Below are positions 9,281 through 18,572 of a stretch of 35,020 nucleotides of DNA, piece by piece. The number at the start of each line of letters is the position of its first letter. Within the stretch, counting starts at the first letter, position 1. The notes beneath the pieces were generated by a model, which saw nothing but the letters and a program-made list of their open reading frames with translations, ran no database searches and was not told where the DNA came from. Source of the DNA: an uncultured Lachnospiraceae bacterium. GTDB lineage: Bacteria; Bacillota; Clostridia; Lachnospirales; Lachnospiraceae. The stretch covers positions 1 to 35,020 of the forward strand of contig CANQSA010000024.1 of assembly GCA_947626415.1 (NCBI GenBank), written 5' to 3'. The position numbers and the translations under genes are program-made.

Positions 9281-12151
9281 CTATATTTCCAGGATTTTCA
9301 ATCCGCTGCATTCCTGCAGCGCCTTTTCATAGCCAACTACGCAGACAGCGCCGTCTTCCGCCATTTTCTGAAGAGCCCGCTTCCATTCCAGCAATGTTTC
9401 CCTATTGGCCGTCAGAATCTGCCGGCGGTTCTGTTTGCGTTCCTCATAGGAAATACCGGCAAACCACCAGCCGTCCGCGATCAATCCCATAGCGGACGGA
9501 GACTGCAGTGCGTCCGCAGCCGCAATTGTGGAAATAATATAATTATCCAATGTTTCATTACACCTGCAAAACTCCTGCAGATATTCGGCTTCTTCATCAA
9601 ATGCCCGCAGAGAATCGGCAGGCGAGGGATCCCGATACGAATAATTAGTCAGGCTGCCGTTTTGTGTAACAGACAGTCCGCAGCCGTATGCGCCGCCCTG
9701 TACGCGCACGGTATTCCACAGATGGTTTAATGACAGTATATTACTCATCACCCATAGATCTCCCCGTTTTTCCATTTCACAGCACGACAGCAGACAGCCT
9801 TTCGCCGCGAAAGAAATCTGCGCGGGGATCCGGATCCCCATTTTCATTGGCAATTCCATGTGATATGCGGCAGCCTCTGCTGCCCGGCTGCCTGACGGAA
9901 GTATGGTGAGCAGTGCAGAAATATCTGCCGGCTCTGTCGCCGTAACGCTAAGGGTTAGTCTGGCTTTACAGATTATACGCTGTCTGGTACGTTCCATCAG
10001 GGAAAGCAGTTCCGTAATCTGCCCATCAAAGTTCTCCGACAGATTCCGTAACCAGGTTAAAAACGTATATCCGCCAATCGCTTCTTTGACTGCGGCCTGT
10101 GCCGTATAATGGGACTGTACGGCCGTCATCGCCAGCATCTGCCCGGAAGAAACCGGTATATGCCGTCCTTCTTCCGCAATCTGCAATATGATTTCACGGA
10201 TTTCCGTGATACGGTCAAAACAGGTTTCCGTAAGGATTTCCCCAATTAAATCTTCCGCCTTTTCTTTATTTTCTGTCAGAAATTCTGCATGCGCCATCAA
10301 TACCGGCGTGCAGACCTCCGGATTATTTTCTTTCGCAAATACTTCCAGTCCAAAGCCCAGGCTGCCGATGTAAGTTTTGATCTCCTGCTGCAGCTGTGCC
10401 GCGCTGTGTTTCGTTGTCGGCAATTCCCCCAGCAGTTCCGGCATAACAGAAAGCCTGGTTAAATCCTCCAGCGAAACATCCGTCATGGAAAAATACATAG
10501 ATAATGATAGGATCCCATGCATCGGCACCGGGTGGTACAGGATCTTTACCCCATTCTGTTCCGTCTCCACTGTCTCAATCCGTTCCGGCAGCATGTTGAC
10601 TTCACGCAAAGGCAGAACAGGCAGCGATGCCAGCTGCTCGGGCGTATCCGGTGTCCGCTGCCACAGCGTCAGATCATCGTTTAATTGCCGCAGATTGACC
10701 CAGTCCTTTTCCGTATAGGCTTCCAGCCTGGTTTTTAACCGGATATTTTCCGTCTTCCGCTGTTCTTCTCCCAGCGTATCAGAAGGAAGCATCCGCAAAA
10801 TACAGACTCCCTCCTCCTCGATCAGCATTTCCCGCAGTAATTCTCTAAATCCGCCGCTTTCCGCCATCTGCCGCAGTTCGGTTAGTATCTGATTATGCAG
10901 CAGATACACTGCGGGATCTCCGCCATAGAGCCAACTGTTCATTGCTGCCGTGACACGGTACAGACCCTGCGGCTCCGGTTCCTGTTTTGTCCGGAATGCC
11001 ATCCGGTTGATGGACGCCTGCAGCATTCCGACGTCCAGACCATCTTTCCATAACTGCTCCGCCGCTTCCCGGATCGTCCGGCGTACTGCTTCCTCCTGTC
11101 CGTCTGCTATATTCCGGACAACGATCATGAGATAAGGCTGCGCTACCCCGTCCATTACTGCCATTTCCAGATCCTCCGCCAGATTGGCAGACAACAAGGC
11201 CCGTTTCAGAGGCGCCTCATTAGAATCGGACAATGCATCGCATAAGATTCCGGCAGCCGCGATCCGCAGCCGGTCTTCCCAAGTACAGAGGATTTTTCCC
11301 ATCGTCAAAATAGAACGGTTCTCTGCCTCCTCTTCTCCGGAAATCTCATAATATGCCGTTCCTTCCTTTGAAACCGGCTTCTGCATGACAATTTCATGAT
11401 GGACCCTGTCTTTCCCATTCAGATAAGCATCTATCATCTGAAGCGTTTCCTCTAGCGGAACATCCCCGTCTAAAAAAAATCTCGCATTGGAGGGATGGTA
11501 GAATTGTCTATAGGCTTCCGTAAATTGTTCATAGGTCAGATCGGGGATCGATAGCGGATCTCCGCCATAATTAAAGCGATAGACCGTATCCGGAAACAAG
11601 AGTTTCCGCATTTCCTGCTCGATCCGCTCATCTGCCTCCGACATCGCGCCTTTCATTTCATTGAATACCACGCCTTTATAAGAAAATTCTCCATCCGCAT
11701 CCTGTTCGATATGCCAGCCTTCCTGATAAAATATATTCGGATTCTTTAACAGTGCGGGCGCAAATACAGCATCCAGATAAACTGACGTCAGATTCAGAAA
11801 ATCCCAGGTATTCCGGCTGGATACCGGGTAAAGTGTCATATCCTGATAAGTCATGGCATTTAAAAAAGTATTCATGGAGTTTTTCAACAGTTCTACAAAC
11901 GGCTCCCGTACCGGATACTTTTCAGAGCCGCACAGGACAGCGTGTTCCAGGATATGAAATACCCCTGTATCATCCTGCGGCAGTGTTTTAAACGCAACAG
12001 CAAACAGCTTATTCTGCGCCTGATTATCCATAAAACACAACTGCGCGCCGCAGTCATGGCACATTTCTATCAGAGTGCCGTTCAGCTCTTCCAGCCGCCG
12101 CACCCGTTCTACCGTAAATCCATATATCCTCGTTCCAGCCGTTAAAACCAT
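9281..12151 (-). CDS. M16C presequence-type zinc metalloprotease
   Basis: The start is the ATG at 12151 with GGAG seven bases upstream; the frame to 12169 uses TTG. The protein has 956 residues. The inverted zinc motif HxxEH reads HILEH at about residues 66-70, and the third ligand lies downstream in MKGAMSEADERIEQE. The length, the SEKYPVREPF segment and the two tandem M16 halves fit the M16C (PreP/Cym1, falcilysin-like) family, which degrades short peptides in a closed chamber. There is no signal peptide, so it is cytoplasmic. It ends the gene run that holds redox and folding proteins, which suits peptide turnover. Confidence 0.85.
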   Translation of the reverse strand: MVLTAGTRIYGFTVERVRRLEELNGTLIEMCHDCGAQLCFMDNQAQNKLFAVAFKTLPQDDTGVFHILEHAVLCGSEKYPVREPFVELLKNSMNTFLNAMTYQDMTLYPVSSRNTWDFLNLTSVYLDAVFAPALLKNPNIFYQEGWHIEQDADGEFSYKGVVFNEMKGAMSEADERIEQEMRKLLFPDTVYRFNYGGDPLSIPDLTYEQFTEAYRQFYHPSNARFFLDGDVPLEETLQMIDAYLNGKDRVHHEIVMQKPVSKEGTAYYEISGEEEAENRSILTMGKILCTWEDRLRIAAAGILCDALSDSNEAPLKRALLSANLAEDLEMAVMDGVAQPYLMIVVRNIADGQEEAVRRTIREAAEQLWKDGLDVGMLQASINRMAFRTKQEPEPQGLYRVTAAMNSWLYGGDPAVYLLHNQILTELRQMAESGGFRELLREMLIEEEGVCILRMLPSDTLGEEQRKTENIRLKTRLEAYTEKDWVNLRQLNDDLTLWQRTPDTPEQLASLPVLPLREVNMLPERIETVETEQNGVKILYHPVPMHGILSLSMYFSMTDVSLEDLTRLSVMPELLGELPTTKHSAAQLQQEIKTYIGSLGFGLEVFAKENNPEVCTPVLMAHAEFLTENKEKAEDLIGEILTETCFDRITEIREIILQIAEEGRHIPVSSGQMLAMTAVQSHYTAQAAVKEAIGGYTFLTWLRNLSENFDGQITELLSLMERTRQRIICKARLTLSVTATEPADISALLTILPSGSRAAEAAAYHMELPMKMGIRIPAQISFAAKGCLLSCCEMEKRGDLWVMSNILSLNHLWNTVRVQGGAYGCGLSVTQNGSLTNYSYRDPSPADSLRAFDEEAEYLQEFCRCNETLDNYIISTIAAADALQSPSAMGLIADGWWFAGISYEERKQNRRQILTANRETLLEWKRALQKMAEDGAVCVVGYEKALQECSGLKILEI

Positions 12152-12194
12152 TTTATTGCTCCGTTCCAATCCATATCAACAGGAAATGAATTGC

Positions 12195-12395
12195 TTATTT
12201 TTCTTTATAGTACAGCATACAATGACAATAGCCTTCAAACTCAGGATCGGCGATCTGTTCCCGAAACTCCTTGCAGATACATTTATTTTCTTCGCTGATC
12301 TCCCGACGGCAAGGGCAGTATCCGCCCTTTTTCTTCAGGCCTTCCTGTACCATTTTTACAATTTCTTCATTTTCATTTAATCTGACTTTTCCCAT
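12195..12395 (-). CDS. Ferredoxin:thioredoxin reductase catalytic-chain-like protein
   Basis: The start is the ATG at 12395, with GGAG five bases upstream; the frame is open to 12449 without a better site. The 66-residue product has CPCR, CIC and CHC in the order and spacing of the ferredoxin:thioredoxin reductase catalytic chain, where these cysteines bind a [4Fe-4S] cluster and form the redox disulphide. The family motif is usually CPC-CPC-CHC, so the middle Pro is replaced by Ile. It is shorter than the cyanobacterial enzyme. A thioredoxin gene lies two genes upstream, which supports a thiol-redox role. A separate variable subunit is not seen. Confidence 0.6.
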   Translation of the reverse strand: MGKVRLNENEEIVKMVQEGLKKKGGYCPCRREISEENKCICKEFREQIADPEFEGYCHCMLYYKEK

Positions 12396-12426
12396 ACTGT
12401 CTCCATCATTTACTCTCTTCGCCGGC

Positions 12427-13053
12427 TTAAAAATCCGCTTTCGCGCCAAGTCCGCTGATCAAATTGCCGTATGCTTCTTCAATCGCATTATAAACTTCTT
12501 CATTTGTGGTGTATGCCCCATAAGAAAACGCGACATTTCCAACCAAATGATCCTGAATTCCCAGATAGAGATCATCTGTAGTATAATCGTGATTCTTGTC
12601 GTCTCTGATAGCCTGCTTGATCTCCTCTACCACTTCAGGCGTCGTGTCCGGATTTTCCGGGTCAAGGACAATAAACATAAGCTCGACATCATCCGTTCCG
12701 TCGGCATTCCAAATGCCTGCCATTGCGGAAACCGGAGTTCCCGTAAGCTCATCCTGTCCGGAGATCCATGATTCACAATCACTGGGGAATTCCACCGCCT
12801 GCTCAAAATAGTCGATCAGATTCTGCATGGTCCATTCATTCAAATCCTCGGGATATTTTGAGAGATCAATACCGGATCCGCCTGCGTTTTCCTGCGCTGC
12901 GGGCGTAGTTGTTGTCCCTGCGGACGCATCCTTGCTTTTATCCTGTTTCGGTGTGGTTGTTGCGGTATTGTTCGTATCCTTTTTCTCATCGCCGCAGGCA
13001 GCCAGGCCCAAAGACAATACCAGTGTCATAAAAATTACCAATAGCTTCTTCAT
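12427..13053 (-). CDS. Putative lipoprotein, function unknown
   Basis: The 208-residue product has a lipoprotein signal, MKKLLVIFMTLVLSLGLAAC, with the lipobox LAAC. A Thr/Asp/Lys-rich linker follows to about residue 60, and then an acidic domain with NLIDYFEQAVEFPSDCESW. I do not recognise the domain. GGAGAAA precedes the ATG. It lies between the thioredoxin gene (18 bp) and the FTR-like gene (31 bp) and is probably co-transcribed with them. It should be tethered to the outer face of the membrane. Confidence 0.6.
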   Translation of the reverse strand: MKKLLVIFMTLVLSLGLAACGDEKKDTNNTATTTPKQDKSKDASAGTTTTPAAQENAGGSGIDLSKYPEDLNEWTMQNLIDYFEQAVEFPSDCESWISGQDELTGTPVSAMAGIWNADGTDDVELMFIVLDPENPDTTPEVVEEIKQAIRDDKNHDYTTDDLYLGIQDHLVGNVAFSYGAYTTNEEVYNAIEEAYGNLISGLGAKADF

Positions 13054-13071
13054 CGTTTTTTTCTCCTTTTC

Positions 13072-13386
13072 TTAATATAAAATCTCAGCCAAAAGGCTGC
13101 GGATTTCCTCTCCATCCACTGCGCCTACTTCATGCAGCAGCACTTTCCCGTCTTTGTAAAAATACAGATCGGGAATCCCGTTAATATGAAACTGCTCCGC
13201 AGTGACAGGACACTGGTCTACATCCACTTTTACAATATTGATAAAAGGGAATTCATCCTCCAGTTCCTCTAAAGTTGCCGCCAGCATCTTGCAGGGGACG
13301 CAGGTCTGGCCGTAAAAATCCGCCAGCACAACTCCCTCGCTTACCAGCGCTTCATAGGTTTCATCCGTCGCATGTTGTGTCGCCAT
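13072..13386 (-). CDS. Thioredoxin-like protein with CVPC active site
   Basis: The 104-residue protein has the thioredoxin fold signature: FYGQTCVPCKML (the usual CGPC is CVPC here), the VDVDQCP strand, and the cis-proline loop NGIPDLYFYKDG. It has no signal peptide, so it is cytoplasmic. GGAGG lies eight bases before the ATG. It sits 4 bp downstream of the trigger-factor-like gene and two genes upstream of the FTR-like gene, which suggests a small redox and folding unit. The altered dipeptide between the cysteines would be expected to shift its redox potential. Confidence 0.85.
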   Translation of the reverse strand: MATQHATDETYEALVSEGVVLADFYGQTCVPCKMLAATLEELEDEFPFINIVKVDVDQCPVTAEQFHINGIPDLYFYKDGKVLLHEVGAVDGEEIRSLLAEILY

Positions 13387-13390
13387 CTAT

Positions 13391-14236
13391 TTATCCTCCT
13401 ATCTCAATCTTCAGATTATCCCGCACATACATTTCCAGGAAATCCCATTGCAGTTCATATAATTCTTCTCCAACCGCCGTTTCCGGATCTATGCCATGTG
13501 CTGCCGCCAGCCAGAGCTGGCTCGCGATCTGCCGCTCCGCTTCTTCCCGGATAAACTGCTCCATCTCTTCCCGTGTACCTACACCCAATATTCCGAGCAT
13601 CTGTCCTTTGGTCAGGGCGTCCGGCTCTGTATCCGTTTCCTCTTTGATTTCCTGCCTGATCTCTGCTTCCAGAGCGGCAAGCTCTTCGGGATCAAATTCC
13701 CAGTCGCTGTTGGTCAGTACATACGCTATGATCTCTTCCATTGTATGAAAAATGACCTGTTCACTTTCATCTTTACAATAACTGTCTGCTACATATTTCC
13801 GGTAGTCCGCTACCGTAGTGATTCCGTTTAATTCTTCTTTTCCTTCAGCATAAGCAGCCGCCATCGCATCCGTAGGCTCCGGAAAAACCGTACGGTTTGC
13901 CTGCTTTACCGTAACGGTAACCGACTCGCCCTGTACGCTTGCCGGAAAGGTTTCCCCCACTGCATGGCCTATGAGCTGTGCTTCCAGTTCTGCATCATAC
14001 AAGCCCCCGCCAACCGTCACCGGTACCATGGGCCGGTTGAATTTAGGCAGCTTGCTTTCCAGTGTCAAAACCGCTACATCTCCCTTTTGCAAAACCGACA
14101 CGGATTCCGTTTTCTTTCCGCCTCTGGTCAGTCGCCGCAGCTGCTTTTCCATATATTCTTCGGGACAGGAAATCACGACTTCCCGTTCAAAGGGTGCCTG
14201 ACGATAATCTGCCAATGAATTGATCTTTGACTTCAT
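13391..14236 (-). CDS. Trigger-factor-like chaperone/PPIase without ribosome-binding domain
   Basis: The 281-residue product matches the second and third parts of trigger factor. An FKBP-like segment runs at about 50-115 (GDVAVLTLES, VTVGGGLYDAELEAQLIGHAVGETF), and an all-helical C-terminal arm follows (TVADYRKYVADSY, then Gln/Glu-rich helices). Normal trigger factor is about 430 residues and starts with a ribosome-docking domain; that domain is missing. The start has AGGAAGG in front and no upstream extension. It follows the ABC exporter genes by 24 bp. A secondary, ribosome-independent chaperone or peptidyl-prolyl isomerase is likely. Confidence 0.7.
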   Translation of the reverse strand: MKSKINSLADYRQAPFEREVVISCPEEYMEKQLRRLTRGGKKTESVSVLQKGDVAVLTLESKLPKFNRPMVPVTVGGGLYDAELEAQLIGHAVGETFPASVQGESVTVTVKQANRTVFPEPTDAMAAAYAEGKEELNGITTVADYRKYVADSYCKDESEQVIFHTMEEIIAYVLTNSDWEFDPEELAALEAEIRQEIKEETDTEPDALTKGQMLGILGVGTREEMEQFIREEAERQIASQLWLAAAHGIDPETAVGEELYELQWDFLEMYVRDNLKIEIGG

Positions 14237-14260
14237 CCTTCCTCTACCTCGCTTCCGATT

Positions 14261-15976
14261 TTATTTATCTGCGTCAATGAGTTGTTTCAGCGTCTTGCTT
14301 TTTGCCTCTACCTCTGCTCTTGTCCCTGCTGCTTCCAGCACGCCGTTATTCAGCACAATGACCTGATCCGCATATGCCAGCATCTCCATATTGTGGGAGA
14401 TCATTACCGTCGTCCGTCCCTCCATTAACCGAAGCAGCGCTTTGGTGACGCTCTTTTCCGAGTAAACATCCATATTACAGGTCGCTTCATCCAACAGCAG
14501 ATATGCCGGATCCAGCATAACGGCACGGGCAATTGCCAGCCGCTGCCGTTGTCCCGCAGAAAGCCGGCTTCCGTTTTCGCCAATGACAAAATCCAGGCCT
14601 TCCGGCAGTTCTCGGATAAATTCATCCGCACATGCCAGTTTGGCTGCCGCGACAATTTCCTCATCGGAAACCTCCCGATCCATACCATACGCGATATTGT
14701 CCCGGACGGTTCCGTTAAAAAGCTGCGGTTCCTGCAATACATATGCTATACTCTGCCGCCACTCCTGCAAATGAATTGCTTCTGCCTCTATGCCGCCAAA
14801 CCGGATGACGCCGCTTTCCGGCGTATAGAACCGTTCCAACAGTTTAAATACCGTTGTTTTCCCGGATCCGTTTGGTCCCGCGACCACGGTAAGTTTTCCT
14901 TTCGGAATGGTAAAGCTGACATCCCGGAGTACCGGTTCATTCTCTTCATAGGAAAAACTTACATGTTCAAAAGAAATATCCGCATCCGGAATATCCATGC
15001 TTCGGCTGCGGCTGTAAACCTCTTCTTTCTCCGACATGAGATTCGCGATATAAAACAACTGCCCGTTGGAGTACATTAAACTGGTATAAATTCCCGGCAG
15101 GGAGCTTAAAGATTCATATACAATCAAAATATAACTCTGAAACGCAACCAGCTCGTCCAACGTAATACTGCCGCTATTTACTTTAGGCACGCCCATGACG
15201 AAAATAAAGATCGTCAGAAAACTGCTAATCGCGCTGCTTCCGATTACGCCAACGACCAGTGTTAAAAACGCCTGATAGAGATCGGCCCTGTAAAACCGCT
15301 GGATCGCCTGCCGTCCGCGCCTGATTTCTTCCTTTCGAGAATGCTGCTGTTTGATCTGGGTAATAAATCCCAGATGCTCTGCCAGATATGCGGTCAGCTC
15401 CGCAGACGCCCGACGTCCGCGCCGTTCCCGCAGAAACAGGAATTTTCCTTCCAGCCAGGTATCTGCTATAATATAGATCAGCAGAACCGGGACCGCATAC
15501 AGCATCGCGGTATCAATCTCCGACATGGTATCCATACTCATATAAACAGACACCAATCCTGTCAAAAACCCTGCAATAGAAGTCAGCAGACCGTCCGCAT
15601 AACTGCAGTCCTGCGTGATCCAGGAAACAAGCTGAGACGCGTTCTTCTCAAACGCTTTCATCGGCAGATGAACAGAACGGCTGATCAGTTTGTTCTGCAG
15701 ATTTCGGGTAACAATTGACGATGCGTAAAAAGCGGGCACAGACGCAATGATCTGCATAACCACAGCCAGCAGCATATAAAACAGATATCCGGGTATCACG
15801 CCGTCTTCCAGCGTTCCCATTTTTAAACTGGTTTCATACGGAACATACAGCAGCGCGACTTTTGTACTGACCACTCCTAAGATAACCTGGAGAATATATA
15901 ACGGCCACGGGATCTTTATATTGGTAAATAACCGAAGCGTACGCTTCCATACGCCTTTTTGTGTCTTCTGGTTCAT
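14261..15976 (-). CDS. ABC exporter half-transporter, subunit B
   Basis: The 571-residue protein has a six-helix exporter membrane domain (residues 20-300) and then an ATPase domain. Visible motifs are Walker A GPNGSGKT at 367-374, the signature LSAGQRQRLA, Walker B YLLLDEAT and the H-loop ISHN. The signature reads LSAGQ instead of LSGGQ. It overlaps the upstream exporter gene by four bases (ATGA), so the two are translationally coupled and probably form a heterodimer. It may export a peptide, lipid or drug; the sequence does not say which. Confidence 0.85.
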   Translation of the reverse strand: MNQKTQKGVWKRTLRLFTNIKIPWPLYILQVILGVVSTKVALLYVPYETSLKMGTLEDGVIPGYLFYMLLAVVMQIIASVPAFYASSIVTRNLQNKLISRSVHLPMKAFEKNASQLVSWITQDCSYADGLLTSIAGFLTGLVSVYMSMDTMSEIDTAMLYAVPVLLIYIIADTWLEGKFLFLRERRGRRASAELTAYLAEHLGFITQIKQQHSRKEEIRRGRQAIQRFYRADLYQAFLTLVVGVIGSSAISSFLTIFIFVMGVPKVNSGSITLDELVAFQSYILIVYESLSSLPGIYTSLMYSNGQLFYIANLMSEKEEVYSRSRSMDIPDADISFEHVSFSYEENEPVLRDVSFTIPKGKLTVVAGPNGSGKTTVFKLLERFYTPESGVIRFGGIEAEAIHLQEWRQSIAYVLQEPQLFNGTVRDNIAYGMDREVSDEEIVAAAKLACADEFIRELPEGLDFVIGENGSRLSAGQRQRLAIARAVMLDPAYLLLDEATCNMDVYSEKSVTKALLRLMEGRTTVMISHNMEMLAYADQVIVLNNGVLEAAGTRAEVEAKSKTLKQLIDADK

Positions 15977-17721
15977 TCTGCCGTCCTCCTTCCCGCAAGC
16001 TCTTTCAGGAAGGCATTCGTCTTCTGCGCTTCTTCGGGCTTTCCTTCAGCCGATACCGTACCGTCTTCGATAACGATTACCCGATCTGCCAGAGAAAGGA
16101 CTGCCGCCGTATGGGCAATGATAATAATGCCGTGATCCTTTGAAAGTTCTTTGAACACTTTCATCAGCTCCGCTGTCGCAATCGCGTCCATAGAGGCAGA
16201 CGGTTCATCTAAGATCAGATAATGCGCTTTCGATAACAATGCCCTTGCCACGCAAAGCCGCTGCCGCTGTCCGCCCGACAGGTTATTCCCGTATTCTTCT
16301 AATTGCGTCATTGCTCCCTGGGGCATAGCGTTCACAAACTCATACGCGCCAACACGCTTCAACGCATTTTCAAATTCTTCGTCCGTAACCGTCTCATTTC
16401 CATAGCAGACATTTTCTTTTACGGTACCGGAAAACAACATTCCGTTCTGGGAGACCATAGCAAAATGACTTCTGTATTCCTCCAGCGCATACTCCGATAC
16501 CGGATTCCCTCCGACGGCAATCGTTCCCTCCTGCGGATCGTAAAGCCGCATCAACAGGTTCACAAGCGTTGTTTTTCCGCAGCCGCTCACTCCCAGAAGT
16601 GCCGTTACGCCGCAATCCGGGAATGTACAACTGATATCCTTTAAAACCGGCTTCTCTTCTTCATAGCCAAACCGCACATGCTGAAGTTCCAGATCTCCCT
16701 GCAGCATTTCACAGGCAATCCCGCTTTTCTCTTCTTCCGGCGCATCCATGATCTCTGCCACTCTGGCCGCGCCGCCCTGAATGATCTTAATATTATTCCA
16801 ATACATCATAAAATCCGAGATCGCATTATTAAATACACTGGAGAACATGAAGAAAGAAATCCATGCGCGGATGGTGATTTCCTCTCCCTGCAGCAATGTA
16901 GCGCCCACAATGACAAGAATCACAGACTGGATCAGAGAAACTACGGTTTCCGACAAATTTTTAAACTGGTCAAGCCAACTGGACTTAATGTTCAGCCGAT
17001 ACAGTCTCCCGGTCAGTTCAGAGCCCCGCTCTACTTCCTTTTTTTCTCTGGCAAACGCCTTGGCAAGCGGAATATTGGTAACCATCTCCGCCAGTTTTTC
17101 CATCAGACCGGCATTGATATCCGCGTCCCGCTCACTGACGGAAAAATTCAGTCTTCCGAAAATAAACGCAATAAAAATCTGAATCGGCACAAAGGCCAGC
17201 ATGATCGCCGACAGCCGCCAGTCGTATGTAAATACCCGCTGAAACACACTGAACGCCGTGTACCCTGCCGTAAAAACAGGAATCAGAAACAGCATGATCG
17301 TAGAATCGATCACAATGGCATTCTGCACGATCCGGTAAACCGCTTCTCTCGGATTCTCATTCTTGAAATAACTCATGGGCAGACGCATCACTTTATCAAG
17401 CAGTACATTCCGCATATTGCGGTTGATCCTCGCGCTGGTGACCGCTCCCACGAATACCAGCAGACTGCCGGCAAACAGATTTAATAAAATAACGCCGATC
17501 AGCTTGGTTACGAGCGCCGCGCTGGTATCCCCCGCAAACAGCTGTGCCGTATAATCCGTCTCGCTGACGCCGATATTGACCGCGCTTACATCCAATATGA
17601 TATAGACGAGTAAAAACAGAACAGGTAAATGGCATTTGGGAAATAATTTGATAAACCGCAGCCAGGTACCTTTTTTTTGTTTAATCTTAAGTTGGTCGGG
17701 GTCTGTCTTTCGTTTTTTCAC
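15973..17721 (-). CDS. ABC exporter half-transporter, subunit A
   Basis: I place the start at GTG 17721, nine bases after GGGAGG; the open frame reaches 17790 without a ribosome site. The roughly 582-residue product has an exporter membrane domain and an ATPase domain with GVSGCGKTT, LSGGQRQRLC, YLILDEPSASMD and the H-loop IAHTA. It is the first gene of the run down to 12195. A TATAAT on the minus strand at plus 17764-17769 could be its -10 box, but the -35 region is weak. Its stop overlaps the start of subunit B. Confidence 0.85.
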   Translation of the reverse strand: MKKRKTDPDQLKIKQKKGTWLRFIKLFPKCHLPVLFLLVYIILDVSAVNIGVSETDYTAQLFAGDTSAALVTKLIGVILLNLFAGSLLVFVGAVTSARINRNMRNVLLDKVMRLPMSYFKNENPREAVYRIVQNAIVIDSTIMLFLIPVFTAGYTAFSVFQRVFTYDWRLSAIMLAFVPIQIFIAFIFGRLNFSVSERDADINAGLMEKLAEMVTNIPLAKAFAREKKEVERGSELTGRLYRLNIKSSWLDQFKNLSETVVSLIQSVILVIVGATLLQGEEITIRAWISFFMFSSVFNNAISDFMMYWNNIKIIQGGAARVAEIMDAPEEEKSGIACEMLQGDLELQHVRFGYEEEKPVLKDISCTFPDCGVTALLGVSGCGKTTLVNLLMRLYDPQEGTIAVGGNPVSEYALEEYRSHFAMVSQNGMLFSGTVKENVCYGNETVTDEEFENALKRVGAYEFVNAMPQGAMTQLEEYGNNLSGGQRQRLCVARALLSKAHYLILDEPSASMDAIATAELMKVFKELSKDHGIIIIAHTAAVLSLADRVIVIEDGTVSAEGKPEEAQKTNAFLKELAGRRTAE

Positions 17722-17770
17722 AGAATCATTCCTCCCGTTTCCTTTTCTCTTTGATTCGGCTAAATTATAT

Positions 17771-17814
17771 AAAAAAGAAAAAAGACGCACAAGAACCGTT
17801 GTCTATCGTGCGTC
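17771..17814 (-). terminator. Terminator of the two-component operon
   Basis: The arms GACGCAC (17784-17790) and GTGCGTC (17808-17814) form a perfect stem. In the minus direction it is followed by TTTTTTCTTTTTT. It lies directly downstream of the LytTR regulator and separates that operon from the ABC exporter run. Confidence 0.75.
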
Positions 17815-17834
17815 AAAAAATGTCTAATATGCGC

Positions 17835-18572
17835 TTAAATTGTCCGGATTCCCAGCCGTTTCAAATGCTGCAGCATTTCCTCATACCGGTTGCGGGAAAC
17901 AGGGACTGCTTCTTCACAATCCCGTACCACCGCCTCATAAAGCTGCTTTCTGGCGTCCCGGACTGCCTGGACCCGGTGCAGGGAAACCAGAAAGGACTGG
18001 TGGCACAGGAAAAAATCATGCTCCGCCAGCATTTCTTCCAATTCATGCATGGTATAGTTGGCAATCCGCAGCGTCTCCTTTGCCGTATGTAAATAATTCT
18101 TCCGGCCCAGCCGTTCAATATAACAGATATCCTTCACATCCAGGATCGTATACCCCTTTAGCAGCCGGAACATCAATCCGGCAGACTGCTGCCCCTTCTG
18201 TTCCTGTCCCAGCCGGCGGCGTACCTCCGCAATCGTCTGTGCCAGCTTCTCCCTGTTAATGGGTTTGGTCAAGAAATGCACCGGCTGAAAATCATACCCG
18301 TCGATGGCATAGGAAGAATGCCCGGTCAGAAATACGATCAGCAGGGACGGATATTCCTCCCGCAGCCTTTTTGCTGCGGCAAACCCTGTCTCTTCTTTTA
18401 ATTCAATGTCAAGAAACAAAAGCTCCGCCGTTCTTTCCTGCAGGAACGCAAACAATTCCTCTCCGGCAGCAAACTCCCCCTGTATCTCAATTTCCGGATA
18501 CTCCGCCAGCGCCGTACAGGCCGCCAGCCGGGAATTCTCATCATCATCTAAAATCAGCGTGCGAATCCTCAT
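17835..18572 (-). CDS. LytTR-family response regulator
   Basis: The 245-residue protein has a receiver domain with the acidic pair DDD at 9-11, phospho-acceptor Asp 55 (LLFLDIE), Thr 83 and Lys 103 (FLTKP). A LytTR DNA-binding domain follows at about 140-240 (KDICYIERLGRKNYLHT, FFLCHQSFLVSL). LytTR regulators bind direct repeats and often control cell-surface, quorum-sensing or bacteriocin genes. The start has GGAG six bases upstream and lies inside the end of the kinase gene (29-bp overlap), so the two are coupled. No target repeats were identified. Confidence 0.9.
   Translation of the reverse strand: MRIRTLILDDDENSRLAACTALAEYPEIEIQGEFAAGEELFAFLQERTAELLFLDIELKEETGFAAAKRLREEYPSLLIVFLTGHSSYAIDGYDFQPVHFLTKPINREKLAQTIAEVRRRLGQEQKGQQSAGLMFRLLKGYTILDVKDICYIERLGRKNYLHTAKETLRIANYTMHELEEMLAEHDFFLCHQSFLVSLHRVQAVRDARKQLYEAVVRDCEEAVPVSRNRYEEMLQHLKRLGIRTI

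Noticed and set aside
16678-17484. 268-codon plus-strand frame
   Set aside because: It lies opposite the ABC exporter gene, which has all ATPase motifs, and its composition is typical of an antisense shadow.
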